DNA from: Mytilisepta virgata
Taxonomy: Eukaryota; Mollusca; Bivalvia; Mytilida; Mytilidae
Assembly: GCA_028015205.1 (NCBI GenBank)
Contig: CM051521.1
Location: 123,512,614-123,576,613 of the forward strand
Length of the DNA stretch: 64,000 bases
Direction of reading: 5' to 3'
Shown here: positions 48,017 through 59,812 of the stretch, piece by piece
How the letters are laid out: every line of letters starts with the position of its first letter
Position numbering within the stretch: the stretch's first letter is position 1
Notes under the pieces: generated by a model
The model's input: only the letters and a program-made list of their open reading frames with translations
Database searches by the model: none
Told to the model about the DNA's origin: nothing
Position numbers and translations under genes: made by a program

Positions 48017-48342
48017 AAAAGCAAACTGTAAACACCAAAAATGTTCAACAAAGTAAGATCTACAAATAAGTCAACATGACCAAAATCATTGATTGACCCT
48101 TTATAGGAGTTTTTGCCCTTTAAAGGCGGCATCCGACGTAAACTTTCCTTTTCACTGGGCCAATTGGGACAAAACTTTAAAAAGCAAACTGTAAACACCA
48201 AAAATGTTCAACAAAGTAAGATCTACAAATAAGTCAACATGACCAAAATCATTGATTGACCCTTTATAGGAGTTTTTGCCCTTTAAAGGCGGCATCCGAC
48301 GTAAACTTTCCTTTTCACTGGGCCAATTGGGACAAAACTTTG
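48017..48342 (+). repeat. Perfect-looking tandem duplication of 163 bp
   Basis: The segment starting AAAAGCAAACTGTAAACACC is present at 48017 and again at 48180 with no difference that I could find by eye, including CTTTAAAGGCGGCATCCGAC. Near-identity implies a recent event. Open frames on the minus strand here are repeat by-products. Confidence 0.9.
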
Positions 48343-49349
48343 ATTGAATGGTCCTTGGGTGGTCCCCTTTGAAAACTATGTCTGGCATTCCCGACTTCCA
48401 ACCGACATGGCTGCTGTTACTAAAAATAGAAAAAGGGGGGATGAATTTTTAAAATCTTCATCTATGAAACTACAAGGCCAATTGGAACCAAACTTGGCAG
48501 TAATGGTCCTTAGGAGGTTCTCTTTCAGAAATATGTCCGATGACCCGGACTGTTAACCAAGATGGCTGCCACAGCCGAACTGAGTTTAACATAGGGCCCT
48601 ATGGGAAATTCATTGAAAAATCTTCTTGTCTGAAACAACTTGACCAATTGGAACAAGACTAGGCAGCAATGGTCCTTAGGAGGTCCTCTTTCAGAAATAT
48701 ATCGGATTTTGTGGACTGTGAACCAAGATGGTCACCACAGCCGAACTTAGTTTAAGATAGGACCCTATGAGAAATTCACTAAAAAATCTTCTTGTCTGAA
48801 ACTACTAAGCCAATTAGAACTAGACTTGGTAGCAATGGTCCTTAGATGGTCCTCTTTCAGAATTGTGTCTTATAACCCAGACTGTGAACCAAGATGCCGC
48901 CACAGCTGAACTTAGTTTAACATAGGACCCCATGGGAAAATTCATTTAAAAATCTTCTTGTCTGAAACCACTTGACATATTGGAACCAGACTTGGCAGCA
49001 CTGGTTCTTAGGAGGTCCTCTTTCAGAAATTTGTTGGATTTCGTGGACTGTGAACCAAGATGGCCGCGACAGCCAAACTTAAATTAACTCAGGACCCTAT
49101 GGGAAATTCACTCAAAAATGTTTTCGTCTGAAACTACTGAGCCCATTGGAACTAAAGTTGGCAGCATTGGTCCTTAGATGGTCCTCTTTCAGAATGATGT
49201 CAGATCACCTGGATTGTCAACCAAAATTGTCGCCACGGCCGAAGATATAAGATCCTATGGGAAAATTCATTTAAAAATCTTCTTGTCTGAAACAATTTAG
49301 CCATTTGGAACAAGACTTAGCTGTAATGGTCCTTAGATGGTTCTCTTTT

Positions 49350-50796
49350 TAGCTCTCCTGGCCTACAAGGCCATGTGAGCTTTTGCCATCACTTTTCGTC
49401 CGTCGTACGTCGTCCATCCGTCCGTCCGTCCGTCCGTCCGTCTTAAACTTTTCATTCAAACATCTTCTCCTCAGAAACCATTTGGCCAATTCCAACCAAA
49501 CTTTGCATGAGTGGTGTATGGAAGGTCCTCAACAAAGTTTCCTCATTTAGTTATGATTGGTCAAGAAACATGGCCACCAGAGGCAATTCTTGTTTCTGAT
49601 TGGCTGATTTTCAAAAATCTCCTCTGAAACGGCTGGGCAGATTGGATCGAGGCTTCATAGGAATGATATATGACATGTCCTCCACAAATGATCCTCATTT
49701 TATATTGATCCGATGAAAAACATGGCCACTGTTGCTAAAAATAGAACATAGGCGTAAATTGCTGTTTTTTGCTAATAACTCAAAAACCGTTACAGATATC
49801 AAAATCTGACAGGGGTAAAATTGATCAGCATGACAAAATCTACCTAGCCTGAAATTTTGAAGGAAATTTCAAAACCCATTTAGGAGTTATTGCCCTTTTT
49901 TCGTCAAATTTTCAAAATTTTTACATTTTTTGTCATTTATCTCCAAAACTATTTGAGATAGAAGTGAAATGTAAATTTGAAAAATGTTTGCCATGTTGAG
50001 ATCCACCTACCCAGAAATTTTAAAGGAAATCCCAAAACCCATTTAGGAGTTGTTGCCTTTTTTTGGTCAAATTTTCAAAATTTTTTCATTCAAAAATATT
50101 CTCCTCTGAAACTGCTGGGCCGATTGGTTTTAAACTTAATAGGAATGATCTATGACATGTCCTCTACAAACGATCCTCAATTTATTTTGATGTGACGTAA
50201 AACATGGCTGTCGTAGCTAAAAATAGAATATAGGGGTGCATATGTTGTTTTTGGCTTATAACTTAAAAACCGTTACAGATATCAAAAATCTGACATGGGG
50301 TAAAATTGATCAGCATGACAAGATCTACCTAATCTGAAATTTTGAAAGAAATGCTAAAACCCATTTAGGAGTTATTGCCCTTTTTTTGTCAAATTTTCAA
50401 AATTTTAACATTTTTGCATTTATCTCCAAAAGTATTTGAGATAGAAGTGAACTGTAAATTGAGAAATGTTTGCCATGTTGAGATCTACCTACCCTCAAAA
50501 TTTTGAAGGGAATCCCAAATTCTATTTAGGAGTTATTGGTTTGTGTAATTTGAGGTCGGGTTCTGTTACATTTATTAAAGGTTCACCCTTATTCCTGGTC
50601 AATTTTATCAACTTCCTGCCAGGACTACCACCATCAGGGAACATATTTTAACATTAAACCTTATGAAAAATAAATCTTCAACAAATTTTCCCTGAACAAT
50701 TGAACCAATTGCAACAAACTTGGTCAAATAGTTGATTAATTGTCCAATGAAAACCAGACTCCAGGTGAGCTATACAGGCTCTGGTGAGCCTCTTGT
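49350..50796 (+). mobile_element. Nested HINE-like element with readable insertion junctions
   Basis: Starts TAGCTCTCCTGGCCTACAAG and ends CCAGGTGAGCTATACAGGCT, CTGGTGAGCC and TCTTGT. The host module reads across the insertion: GGTTCTCTTT before and AAAATGTGTCC after match the uninterrupted GGTTCTCTTTTAGAAATGTA near 51928. This gives the insertion site (within a T-run) and the element limits. Inside are a (CCGT)n run and modules of about 320 bp with TTAGGAGTTATTGCCCTTTT. Confidence 0.75.
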
Positions 50797-52114
50797 TAAA
50801 ATGTGTCCATTGACCTGGACTGTCAACCAAGATGGCTGCCACAGCTGAACTTAGTTTAACATAGAACCCTATAGAAAAACCAGCCAAATTTACTGCAACA
50901 CTTAAATTTTTAGTCCTGCTCAAGGTGAAAAGTTAAATCTTGAGAGCCTCTAGTTTCTTAAAGCACTGGGCCAATTGAGACCAAACTTTGGTGGAATGGT
51001 CCTTGGGTGGCCCCCTTCCAAAATTATGTCTGGCATCTCCGACTACCAACCGACATGGCTGCTGTTACTAAAAATAGAAAAAAAAGGGGGGGGGTGAATT
51101 TAAAAAATCTTCTTATGTGAAACTACAAGGCCAGTTGGAACCAAAGTTGGCAGTAATGGTTCTTAGGAGGTTCTCTTTCAGAAATTTGTCCAATGACCCA
51201 GACAGTTAACCAAGATTCAGTCTTTGAAAAATCTTCTTGTCTTAAACCACTTGACTAATTGGAACCAGACTTGGCAGCAATGGTCCTTAGATGTTCCTCT
51301 TACAGAGGGGTGTCTGATGACCTGAACTGTCAACCAAGATGGCCGCCACAACCGAACTTAGTTTAAAATAGGGCCCTATAGGAAAATTCATTAAAAAATC
51401 TTCTTGTCTGAAACCAGTTAACATATTGGAGCAGGACTTGGTCCTTAGGAGGTCCTTTTTCAGAAATGTGTCTGATTTCGTGGACTCTGAACCAAGATGG
51501 CTGCCACAGCAGAACTTAGTTTAACATAGGACCCTATGGGAAATTCACTCAAAAATCTTCTTGTCTGAAACCACTAAGCCAATTAAAATTAGACTTGGTA
51601 GCAATGGTCCTCTTTCAGAATTTTATGCGATGACCCAGACTGTCAACCAAGATGGCCGCCACACTCGAACTTAGTTTAACATAGGGCCCTATGGAAAAAT
51701 TCATTGAAAAATCTTCTTGTCTGAAACAACTTGACATATTGGAGCCAGACTTGGCAGCATTGGTCCTTAGGAGATCCTCTTTCAGAAATGTGTCTGATCA
51801 CTCGGATTGTCAACCAAGATGGCTTTGTTAAATATTAGACCCTATAGAAAAATTCATTTAAAAATCTTCTTGTCTGAAACTGCTTAGCCAGTTGGAACAA
51901 GAGTTAGCAGAAATGATCCTTAGATGGTTCTCTTTTAGAAATGTATCTGTTGACCTGGACTGTCAACCAAGATGATTGCCACAGCTGAAATTAGTTTAAC
52001 ATAGAATCCTATAGAAAAACCAGCCAAATTGACTGCAACACTTAAATTTTTAAGTCTGCTCAAGGTGAAAGGTTAAATCCAGGTGAGCGATACAGGCTCT
52101 TGAGAGCCTCTAGT

Positions 52115-54216
52115 TTATATGCACTATTTTCAGGTATGTTCTAATGTCTTACAATTAGATACAGTATTTGAATTGTTTGAGTTATTTCCCCTTTACTGTT
52201 GAAGATAGATACAGTATTAAAGTGTTTGAGATCTCAATTGATTTATAAATTAAGATTTGAAACCTTAATGAAAACATCAACCTAAAAAAATGTAAATAGA
52301 TAATGGTTTTCATTAATTTTGTATCAGTTATTTACCTTAAATGCTGTTTGAAATATACATGGGCTTTTCCATGTCAGTACAGTTACCATCTTGAGACCCC
52401 CCCCCCCCCCCCCGGCCCCCCCCCAAAAAAAAAAAAAAAAAAAAAAAACTTGCTCAGTTTGACATTTTCAAATGTGGAGAAATAAAAATCTTAACATAAA
52501 CAAACTGCAAACACATTTGTAATGGAACAGACAGTTTACCATTATAGCAGTTATATATAGAATTACCAAACAATTATTTTTGTATTTATGGATAAACTGT
52601 AATATTTTTTAAATCTATGAAGAAATAACCTCAGTCATGTAGTGAACAAATTTTTGAAAATGGAAAACCATAACAAATATTTACTCTTTTACTATTTTAT
52701 TTAGTTATAAAACTTATCCTAATATGAATAATTTTAATAATAAAATATTTCTAACTAAATTTATGCCTAGTAACCACAATTTAAGATTTCAACTGATACA
52801 CATGAGCTAAGCCTTATCAGCTATGGCAAAAATTAACACCTGCCCAGAATTGAACTGTTCTTTCAAAAGAAAACACATTTTTTCATTCTTAAGAGTCCCA
52901 TTTATAATTCATTGAGAAATGCATTTTCAGGCAACTTATTTTATAAGTACCTAAACTGAAGGAACATTTACCTTGTGGATCATGACAAATAGCATTTAAC
53001 TAGACAAAAACAAATATACAGCTATTTAGAGTTATCCCTCTTTGTATTACCTCTATTGTTTGGTCACAATTGGTCCTTTCATTATTGTTTTAGAATTTGT
53101 ATTGTAATTAATCTTTTCATCTGTCCAGTTCAGTGGGATATGGCTTCATATAGGTACACCCCATGTCATCACATTTTCAAATGTACATGTGTATGAATTT
53201 TTTCTGCAGATTGAAATACAGAAAAAATCTTTAATATCACCACAGGGTGCAAATGTGCAACACAGGCTACTAGGAGAACCTTTTTGATTTATGCTTATTG
53301 AAATATTCTTTTTACTTAATTCAGTTTTCCTACATTTTTAACGTTGAATCATTTGAAAAGTTCAAACTTATTAAAAACTTGGAAATCAGTTCCTTAATTT
53401 GTAACATATCAGATTTTGTAGAACGTAGATATAAAAATTAAATTTCAATGATAAAGTAAGTCAAATAAAAGTAAAACTGTTTATATAATGACTTGGGTTA
53501 TAGTGACGTGATCTGATGACACTTTAAACATAAACATTACTAACTTGGTCCTCAGGATTTAGATAACGCGACAAAGTTATTCATTTTGCCATAGTTTCCA
53601 CAAAACTTTAGTCTTAGGTAATCTGACTTTTGGAATTTATAGTACAAATTGTCAATACAGGAGGATCAGATTGTTTTCATATTAATTTCTGTTTGATTCT
53701 AGTGAGATTTAGGGCTGTATATCTTCATATGGTATTGCTAGGTTTATTACTGGAGGTTTGTTTGATCTTGGTAGGTCCTCTGTGTAATTACATTTCTCAA
53801 TGTTTGTGAAAATTTCTGGTAATATAGTTTTTTTGGATTCCCTAGAAATAACTACAGTAAATAGTGAAACAGTTATGAAAAGATGGATGTATTTGAATAA
53901 GAAAAGATTATCGAATTTTATTTACATTTTTGGATATTTATATGACCTAGCATTGTGTGAGATTGAGAAGTTTCTTTTATTTGGAGACTGTTCTACAAGA
54001 AATTATGGCTCAATTCAACATTAAAAGGAATTTAAAAATATATTTCAATTTTTTATGTTGTATTGATGTTTGACGTCGTCTGAAGGTTATTGTTAATGAT
54101 GTGAAATACACTCCATTGAATAATAAAACTTTTGTAACAGACATTTCCTAATTATTGTAATCTATTGAATATAATGAGGTGTGATCACTTCGATATATTG
54201 TTAATATTGATGATGT
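52115..54216 (+). other. Intron of the plus-strand gene
   Basis: Contains a second pair of TACAGTATTTGAA-type units (about 52158 and 52208) and a poly(C) to poly(A) tract at 52397-52447 that may be hard to sequence. Otherwise AT-rich with no exon. A 74-codon frame at 53800-54024 has no convincing splice site. Confidence 0.45.
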
Positions 54217-54316
54217 GTGAAAAACTTTACAGAAATCATTTAAATTGTAAAAAACTGAATGGAAATCATTTGAATTGTGAAAAACTGTAGAAAAATCATT
54301 TAAATTGTGAAAACGT
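54217..54316 (+). repeat. 30-bp tandem repeat, about 3.3 copies
   Basis: Units of GTGAAAAACT followed by a variable five bases and AAATCATTTAAATT repeat with a 30-bp period. AT-rich and non-coding. Confidence 0.8.
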
Positions 54317-54652
54317 GTAATATTGTACCGACTTCATTTAAATTTTATTTGTATCACTTTGTTACAAATTTAGTTGCCACAGAATAAGGACCCATAGAGA
54401 TGTGCTATTAAAAAGCTTTCCGTCTGATTACAGAAATTTTATATAGGGATGTACACCTGAAGTACAACATATTAAACATTCCATCAGACATTTCTAATGA
54501 ATACTATAACAAGTTTGTAACATAGGTTAATCGTATTTACTTTTATGTCTTTTTTTATAAAAATTTGTGGAAAATTAAGCACATATCTTACAAAGGCTTA
54601 GGAGTGCATCTACACTGATAATATTTTTGTGAGTGGTTCATTGGAGTACATT

Positions 54653-54942
54653 ATGGAGAGACGATATTCAGGATCATCTGCTGCAAATAGTCTAAAACAG
54701 TTTAGGACACTTATATCGCAGCCAAGTCATTCTGTAAAATATACTGGACAACATGAGATCAATAGAGCTAAAACAGCACCTCATGTTTCAGCTCCGGAGA
54801 TAAGCGAAGGAAACGTTCTTAGTGATGGTACTTCTGATGAAGAGTCTAATTTGGTCATTGTACCATCTTTATCATTTCATAAACTAAACTTGCGTAACAG
54901 GTCATATAGGGGAGATTACTCTTCAGATTCAGATGATGAAAG
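54653..54942 (+). CDS. Plus-strand gene, alternative first coding exon C
   Basis: The ATG at 54653 encodes 96 residues plus two bases, starting MERRYSGSSAANSLKQFRTL and ending in DYSSDSDDE with the last codon split as AG|GTAAGAAT (strong donor, phase 2). The frame stays open upstream to about 54629 but without another ATG. The composition is Ser-rich, protein-like and clearly different from the AT-driven frames around it. The N-terminal RRYS could be a basophilic kinase site, and the tail DSDDE is acidic and CK2-like (inference). Together with exons at 42161 and 58560 it leaves the same phase, so it is read as one of several promoters for a body beyond the window. The family is not recognised. 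Confidence 0.68.
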
Positions 54943-55114
54943 GTAAGAATCATAAGAGAAATTATTTCATTATAATGCATAAATTGGTTTAGATACTTTG
55001 TTAAAGATAAATTGTAGGTGTCCTTAACAGAGGAAAGAATTTACTTTGAATCTAAATTTGCTACATTATTGTTAGAAAATACAGCATCAATTATCAAGTA
55101 AAACAAAAAACCCA
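54943..55114 (+). other. Intron start after exon C
   Basis: AT-rich sequence directly after the GTAAGAAT donor. Nothing else is seen. Confidence 0.4.
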
Positions 55115-55330
55115 ATAATTATACCCCCCGCAAACAAAGTTTTTGGGGGGTATATAGGAATCACCCTGTCTGTCTATCCATCCATATCTTTTGTAAGTGC
55201 AACTCCTCCTAAACGGTTCAATGGTTTTTGATGAAACTTTAGATGTGCATGAAGCAAGATAATTATAGGTAGTTTAGAAATGAATAGAAAACTGTTATTT
55301 GTTTCATGTAATGAGGATGTTTTGTCCTAT
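55115..55330 (+). mobile_element. Fragment of a dispersed element with C-run/G-run hairpin end
   Basis: Begins ATACCCCCCGCAAACAAAGT and TTTTGGGGGGTATATAGGAA, which pair as a terminal hairpin. This is followed by CACCCTGTCTGTCTATCCAT and TCCTCCTAAACGGTTCAATG, a pattern I know as a common repeat end in molluscs. The right limit is not defined. Confidence 0.5.
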
Positions 55331-56935
55331 AAGCACTTGAAAGATTTTTCACACTTGAGCAGTGGGATTCACCCTATTTGTTAGAAAATTACTTAATTTT
55401 AAATAAAATATTCTCATTATTAAAAATTTTCAAATTTTCTAAGATATTTTGAAAAAAAAATATCTCACACTTCTACAAGGTTATATATCAATATTAATAC
55501 TAGGACAAATTTGAAATTTACACTCAACTTCAACAAAAAGAAAGAAAGAGCTAAGTTTATTTGTAATTTATGAAAGCTTTCTAGTTGTGTCCTGATTTAG
55601 CAGGAAAAGTTGTAAACTATACATCATGAAATTGTACCTTGTACTTTAGATACATTAAAATCCTTTAGAAGTTGATGTGGTGTAGAATTTTATTGAAAAC
55701 TTCATGGTAATGTATAAAGATTGAAAGAAAACTTTTTAAAGGTTAAGATAAGTTTAAAACACATAAAAAAAGAATATTATTGACAATTCCCTGATATTTT
55801 TTCTTATTAAAAAGAGAAAGGATATACTAGTTGTTTTAGTAGACAAATTTTAAGTCTGTTGAAAAAAATTAATAAGGTAAAGTAATGTTATTTAAATGAT
55901 CTTTACCAAGTTTTAATTTGTTCTTGAAATTTGAGATTTCTAAAAACAAAAAATATCATTTGAAAAATTAGAGTTATCTCCCATTATTGATAATTTTTTG
56001 GTAATGTTTCAAACCTCCTCTTGTTAAATAAATTTATCAAAATTAATATCTGAAACTTGAATGCATTTTTATTTTTCTTTTTAATTGTTCTATAAAGAGT
56101 CCATTTCGAGGACAGTGTATTTTTAGTTTTTGTCTTTGACTGACCGTTAAAACTGCTGTGCAATATACAACTAAAACATGAACTGAGTGCATATTTTAAT
56201 CAGTTTAATAATTGAAGAAGTGATTAACTGGCATGTCATTTTATAAAACACTATTCCTTGTTGTAATGGTGTGGTATAAATGGGTCCAGTTTAAATTTTA
56301 AGTCCTATTATAAATTCTACGTAACACATATATTGGTTGTAAAGTAAATTTTATTGTAATTTAAGTAAAAAATTTCTATTGAAAGTATAAATTTACCCTG
56401 GATATATAGACTTTTTAATTTCCATCCTATGAATTTTAAATTGATTGCATGAAGGATTTTGATACGTGTTATTAAAGTCTACTTTGTACAGGGAGAATTT
56501 CTTTTTTACTTTTATGTACATGTCACATATTGACAGATCTTAACAAATATGCACTGTTTTCAGCTCTTAATTTTTATTTTCATTCTTGGTGAAGATTTAC
56601 TAGATTTTTAATCATTGATACAATTAAAACCCGTGGTGCACTTTAATCCCAGCTGTCACAGAAAAGTAAACATTCTCAAATAAAAAGAAAGGCATTTATC
56701 TTAAATTTTACATACTTTTAAAGCTTGTAAAGAAATTTTATTGTTTGAAGTCCATTTATACATGGTGGGTAACACAGAAATTAGCGAGGGACATTTAAAT
56801 TTTATCCTCGTCCATCCATATTTTTATACATCTGAAAAATCCCAATATTAGTTTCTTTTGAAGCTCATCAGCACAAAAGATACAAATAAGGTATTTTCAT
56901 CACTAAGTGACCATCCAACTAAAATTTTATATTTC
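55331..56935 (+). other. Intron, nothing recognised
   Basis: AT-rich, with one GTTATCTCCC motif at 55973-55982. No exon or repeat was identified. Confidence 0.4.
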
Positions 56936-57345
56936 TTCTAATCTGAAAGCACTTCGGCAATTGTAACCAAATATGGCATCAAAGGTCCTGAGATGGTCCT
57001 CTTTCAGAAGTGTATTTAATTGACCTGAACCATCATCCAAGATGTCTGCCATAGTCAAAGTTAGTTTATAGGAAAAGGAACTCAACTATCTTCTTATTTG
57101 ATACAACTCAATGACAAATTTGGCAGCAATTGTTTTTAGGTGGTTATATTCTGTATATGTAACCAATGATCCAAAAAGCAAACCAGAAAATTCACTTAAA
57201 GATCTTATTGTCTGAAAACACTCATAAAATTGCAAACAAACTTGAAACAATGGCCCTTAGATGGTACTCTTTCAGAATTATATATGATGACCTAGATCCC
57301 AAACCAAGATGGCAGCCACAGCTAAACTTAGTTTAACATTGGATT
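56936..57345 (+). mobile_element. Degraded HINE-like interior fragment
   Basis: Modules such as GGTCCTGAGATGGTCCTCTT, TTAGATGGTACTCTTTCAGA and CCAAGATGGCAGCCACAGCT match the interior modules of the element at 47566-52114, at lower identity. Neither terminus is present. Confidence 0.65.
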
Positions 57346-57400
57346 TTATTTATCTTTAATGATCAAGCATATAATTCACTGTTGGCACAGTTTTTCATTT

Positions 57401-57670
57401 TATTTTGAAGTATGATATTCCTCTTGTCTCTCTTGTCTTTATATCCTTTCTCAGATTCCGTTTCAGGGTTATAGTTTAATCCACATTTACCCCTTATCTC
57501 CATAAACTCGTCTTGTTTAACTGAGACCATGTTACAGTACCTCTAGTTTTATTTTGGAAGCATGATAGACCATGAGTCTGTCTTGTCTTTATATCCTCTC
57601 TCAGATTCCATTTCAGGGTTATTGTGTAATCCACATTTACCCCATATCTCCATAAACTCTTCTTGTTTAC
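57401..57670 (+). repeat. Tandem duplication, period about 150 bp
   Basis: Two copies of a segment with TTGTCTTTATATCCT(T/C)TCTC, CAGATTCC(G/A)TTTCAGGGTT and TAATCCACATTTACCCC start near 57401 and 57550 and differ by a few substitutions. Confidence 0.85.
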
Positions 57671-58559
57671 CAGAATCCAGGTTATTACTGATGTCTCTCA
57701 CCTAGTTTTGTAGCTTCTGTCACAGTTTTTTATCAAGTAGAAGTTCAAATTGAAATATTTTAAAATACTTTGTATCATGCCTATCAAAAGGTTGTGAGAT
57801 TGACATAAGTTTTTAACAATTTTATGAAATAATTGAAGGAATATATAAAAATAAGTGATATAATTGTAGAAATTGTACTGTAATTTCTCTCGTTAATACA
57901 AGATTAAAGAACACTTGTCTTCTAATACAAGTCGTATTGTTTGTCTTTTGTTGTGTGAAATGTATTCATGATTGGAAACAATAGCTCGGTGTTCAATTGA
58001 CTGGATACCAAATATTGTTAGGTATGAATTTAAAAGACTTTTTACTTTAAATTATTCTAATGATTAAAGCTGAGCTATTGAAAGGAGAGTGAACGGTTGA
58101 GATAAACTGTAAAATGAATAGGTACCCTACGATAAGATGTAAAGGAAAGTTGCTCCGTTAACCTGAGAAATAAAAACATTATTATCAAATTTAATATTAT
58201 TATGAATTAGAAGAGATTGTCATTTAATTGTGTGAGAAGAAAGTTTTTAATTTTCTACGTTCTCCATGGCAGATTTTTAATTGATCTGGAATTACTAGTG
58301 CTGATCCAAGTTACTCTGACAATAGATTAATAATTCAGAGCTTGCTAAACATTTCACTTTCACACAAAGTTAGCTGGATTTAAATGCTGTATAAATATTC
58401 TATAAGGAAAATTGTGATTAATTCTAAAAGATAGGATAGTTAAAAAAAAAACCAAAGAGAACTCAATTGTGCTGAAAAATTGCTGAACATGATGGATTTT
58501 TGAAGGTTAGCATACATATAAAGTTTTGGAACTAAGGAATAATATCGTAACTAAGGAAA
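57671..58559 (+). other. Spacer upstream of exon D
   Basis: AT-rich sequence with no clear TATA or initiator motif. It may hold the promoter of exon D. Confidence 0.35.
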
Positions 58560-58639
58560 ATGGCAAATGTTACAGTGGTTCCCCCTACATCAGAGGGGGA
58601 AAGAAAAACCGTCACTTTTGAAAATACAACCAATTCGAG
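58560..58639 (+). CDS. Plus-strand gene, alternative first coding exon D
   Basis: An ATG in good context (GAAAATGG) opens 26 codons, MANVTVVPPTSEGERKTVTF then ENTTNS, and leaves two bases (AG) at the donor TCGAG|GTAAAT. Phase 2 is identical to exon C and to the 42161-42222 exon, so all can join the same downstream exon. An in-frame stop follows directly after the donor, as expected for an exon end. The short length and lack of homology keep confidence moderate. The gene body must lie beyond 64000. Confidence 0.55.
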
Positions 58640-58835
58640 GTAAATATATTTGACAATTATTTTTATTACATAAAGGGCTTTTAAAAACTCTACATGTATT
58701 TAGGTATACAGATATAGAATCTCCTGTTGTGAATAAATTCTGATATTTCTACATTTGAGATAGTTAAATTTTAGATTATCGGCATTCAAGCTTTACTAGA
58801 AATACTAAAGGTTTATTCCTTGTATTGCACATGGT

Positions 58836-59271
58836 AGATCTCCTCAATCTAATTAAAAACCGATCTCTCATCGCTCCCGTTTTCTTATATGTCGCGTGGG
58901 AGATCTAACGAAACCCACTTTGAGGTCAAATGTGAGTGAACTGGAACTTATGAATTTATAATGATATGCAAATGAGTTAACTTCCTATCAATAAGCCAAT
59001 CAAAAAAGTTTTCCTTTAGATCTAATCGTTAAAGAAGATCCGAATGAATTCTGGGGACTGACGATTTCTTCGTTAATAAAATGAGTTACATCCCTTTACC
59101 ACACGATCAACTTCCAAGATCGCCGAAGCCGCAATTTCATTGGTCGAACAGGATACACCTACGAGGTCACTCACATGTGACCTCAAAGCGGGTTTCGTTA
59201 GATTTCCCACACGACATATCAGAAAATGGGAGCGATGAGAGATCAGTTTTTAAATAGATTGAGATCTCCTT
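58836..59271. mobile_element. Foldback MITE, 436 bp, arms of about 105 bp
   Basis: The left arm has CGATCTCTCATCGCTCCCGT, GGGAGATCTAACGAAACCCA and TTTGAGGTCAAATGTGAGTG. The right arm is its complement with a few mismatches (TCACTCACATGTGACCTCAA ... GGGAGCGATGAGAGATCAG). About 225 bp of non-coding sequence separates the arms. It is the largest foldback in the window. Confidence 0.85.
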
Positions 59272-59812
59272 AGCTGAAATTTGGCTTCCTATTTCGGTAT
59301 TTTTGGTTGAGTACTTCTTGTTTAATATAAGTTTGGTTTTTTGTCTTCCAAATGTTTCGGTTTTAATGCTGCTGATGAGAGGTAACTCCTTGAAATACGT
59401 TGTATACAGAATAGTATAAATTTACAATATCTAATATTAGTGTCTTTGGATTGTTATTTTTTTTAGCAGTCATCTTCAAATCCAAAATTTAAACAAGAAA
59501 AGAAGGAAAATTATTTTCTTCAAAGACAATTTATTTTACAAGAAAATACATTTGGATGATAATCTTTGCCAAATATTTTGCAAAAAAAATTATATCACAA
59601 ATCGATTTCTGATAAATAAGACGTCCAAATTTTTCTTTTGTGGGGATTCGCGTGCATATTTTAACTGATGGATGGTTAAAAATTTTACTGCCTGGATGAT
59701 AACATCAAGAATGAGTAAAATACAATTTGCAGACTTGCATAGCTTTAAATGGTGATGTTATCTTACATTGATACTGAGAATGGAACATTTTACATTTAAC
59801 AAGTACTTCTAT

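Larger units (their letters stand above)
47566..52114 (+). mobile_element. HINE-like composite B with nested copy
   Basis: Left end TAGCTCACCTGACCCAAAGG; right end CCAGGTGAGCGATACAGGCT then CTTGAGAGCC and CTAGT. The interior is a series of modules of about 170 bp (AATCTTCTTGTCTGAAACCA ... GGTCCTCTTTCAGAAATGTG ... AACCAAGATGGCCGCCAC). An internal, partly deleted 3' end at 50940-50954 (TGAGAGCCTCTAGT) followed by a repeat of the 48330 region shows that the block is at least two units in tandem. Another family member is inserted at 49350-50796. No coding capacity is evident. Confidence 0.65.

Noticed and set aside
47986..48388. Two overlapping minus-strand frames with the same internal peptide
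   Set aside because: They are by-products of the 163-bp tandem duplication inside a HINE-like element.
53800..54024. 74-codon plus-strand frame
   Set aside because: No acceptor or donor fits the phases of the gene, and the composition is AT-driven.
54629..54652. GTG as the start of exon C
   Set aside because: Non-ATG starts are rare in animals; the in-frame ATG at 54653 is preferred.
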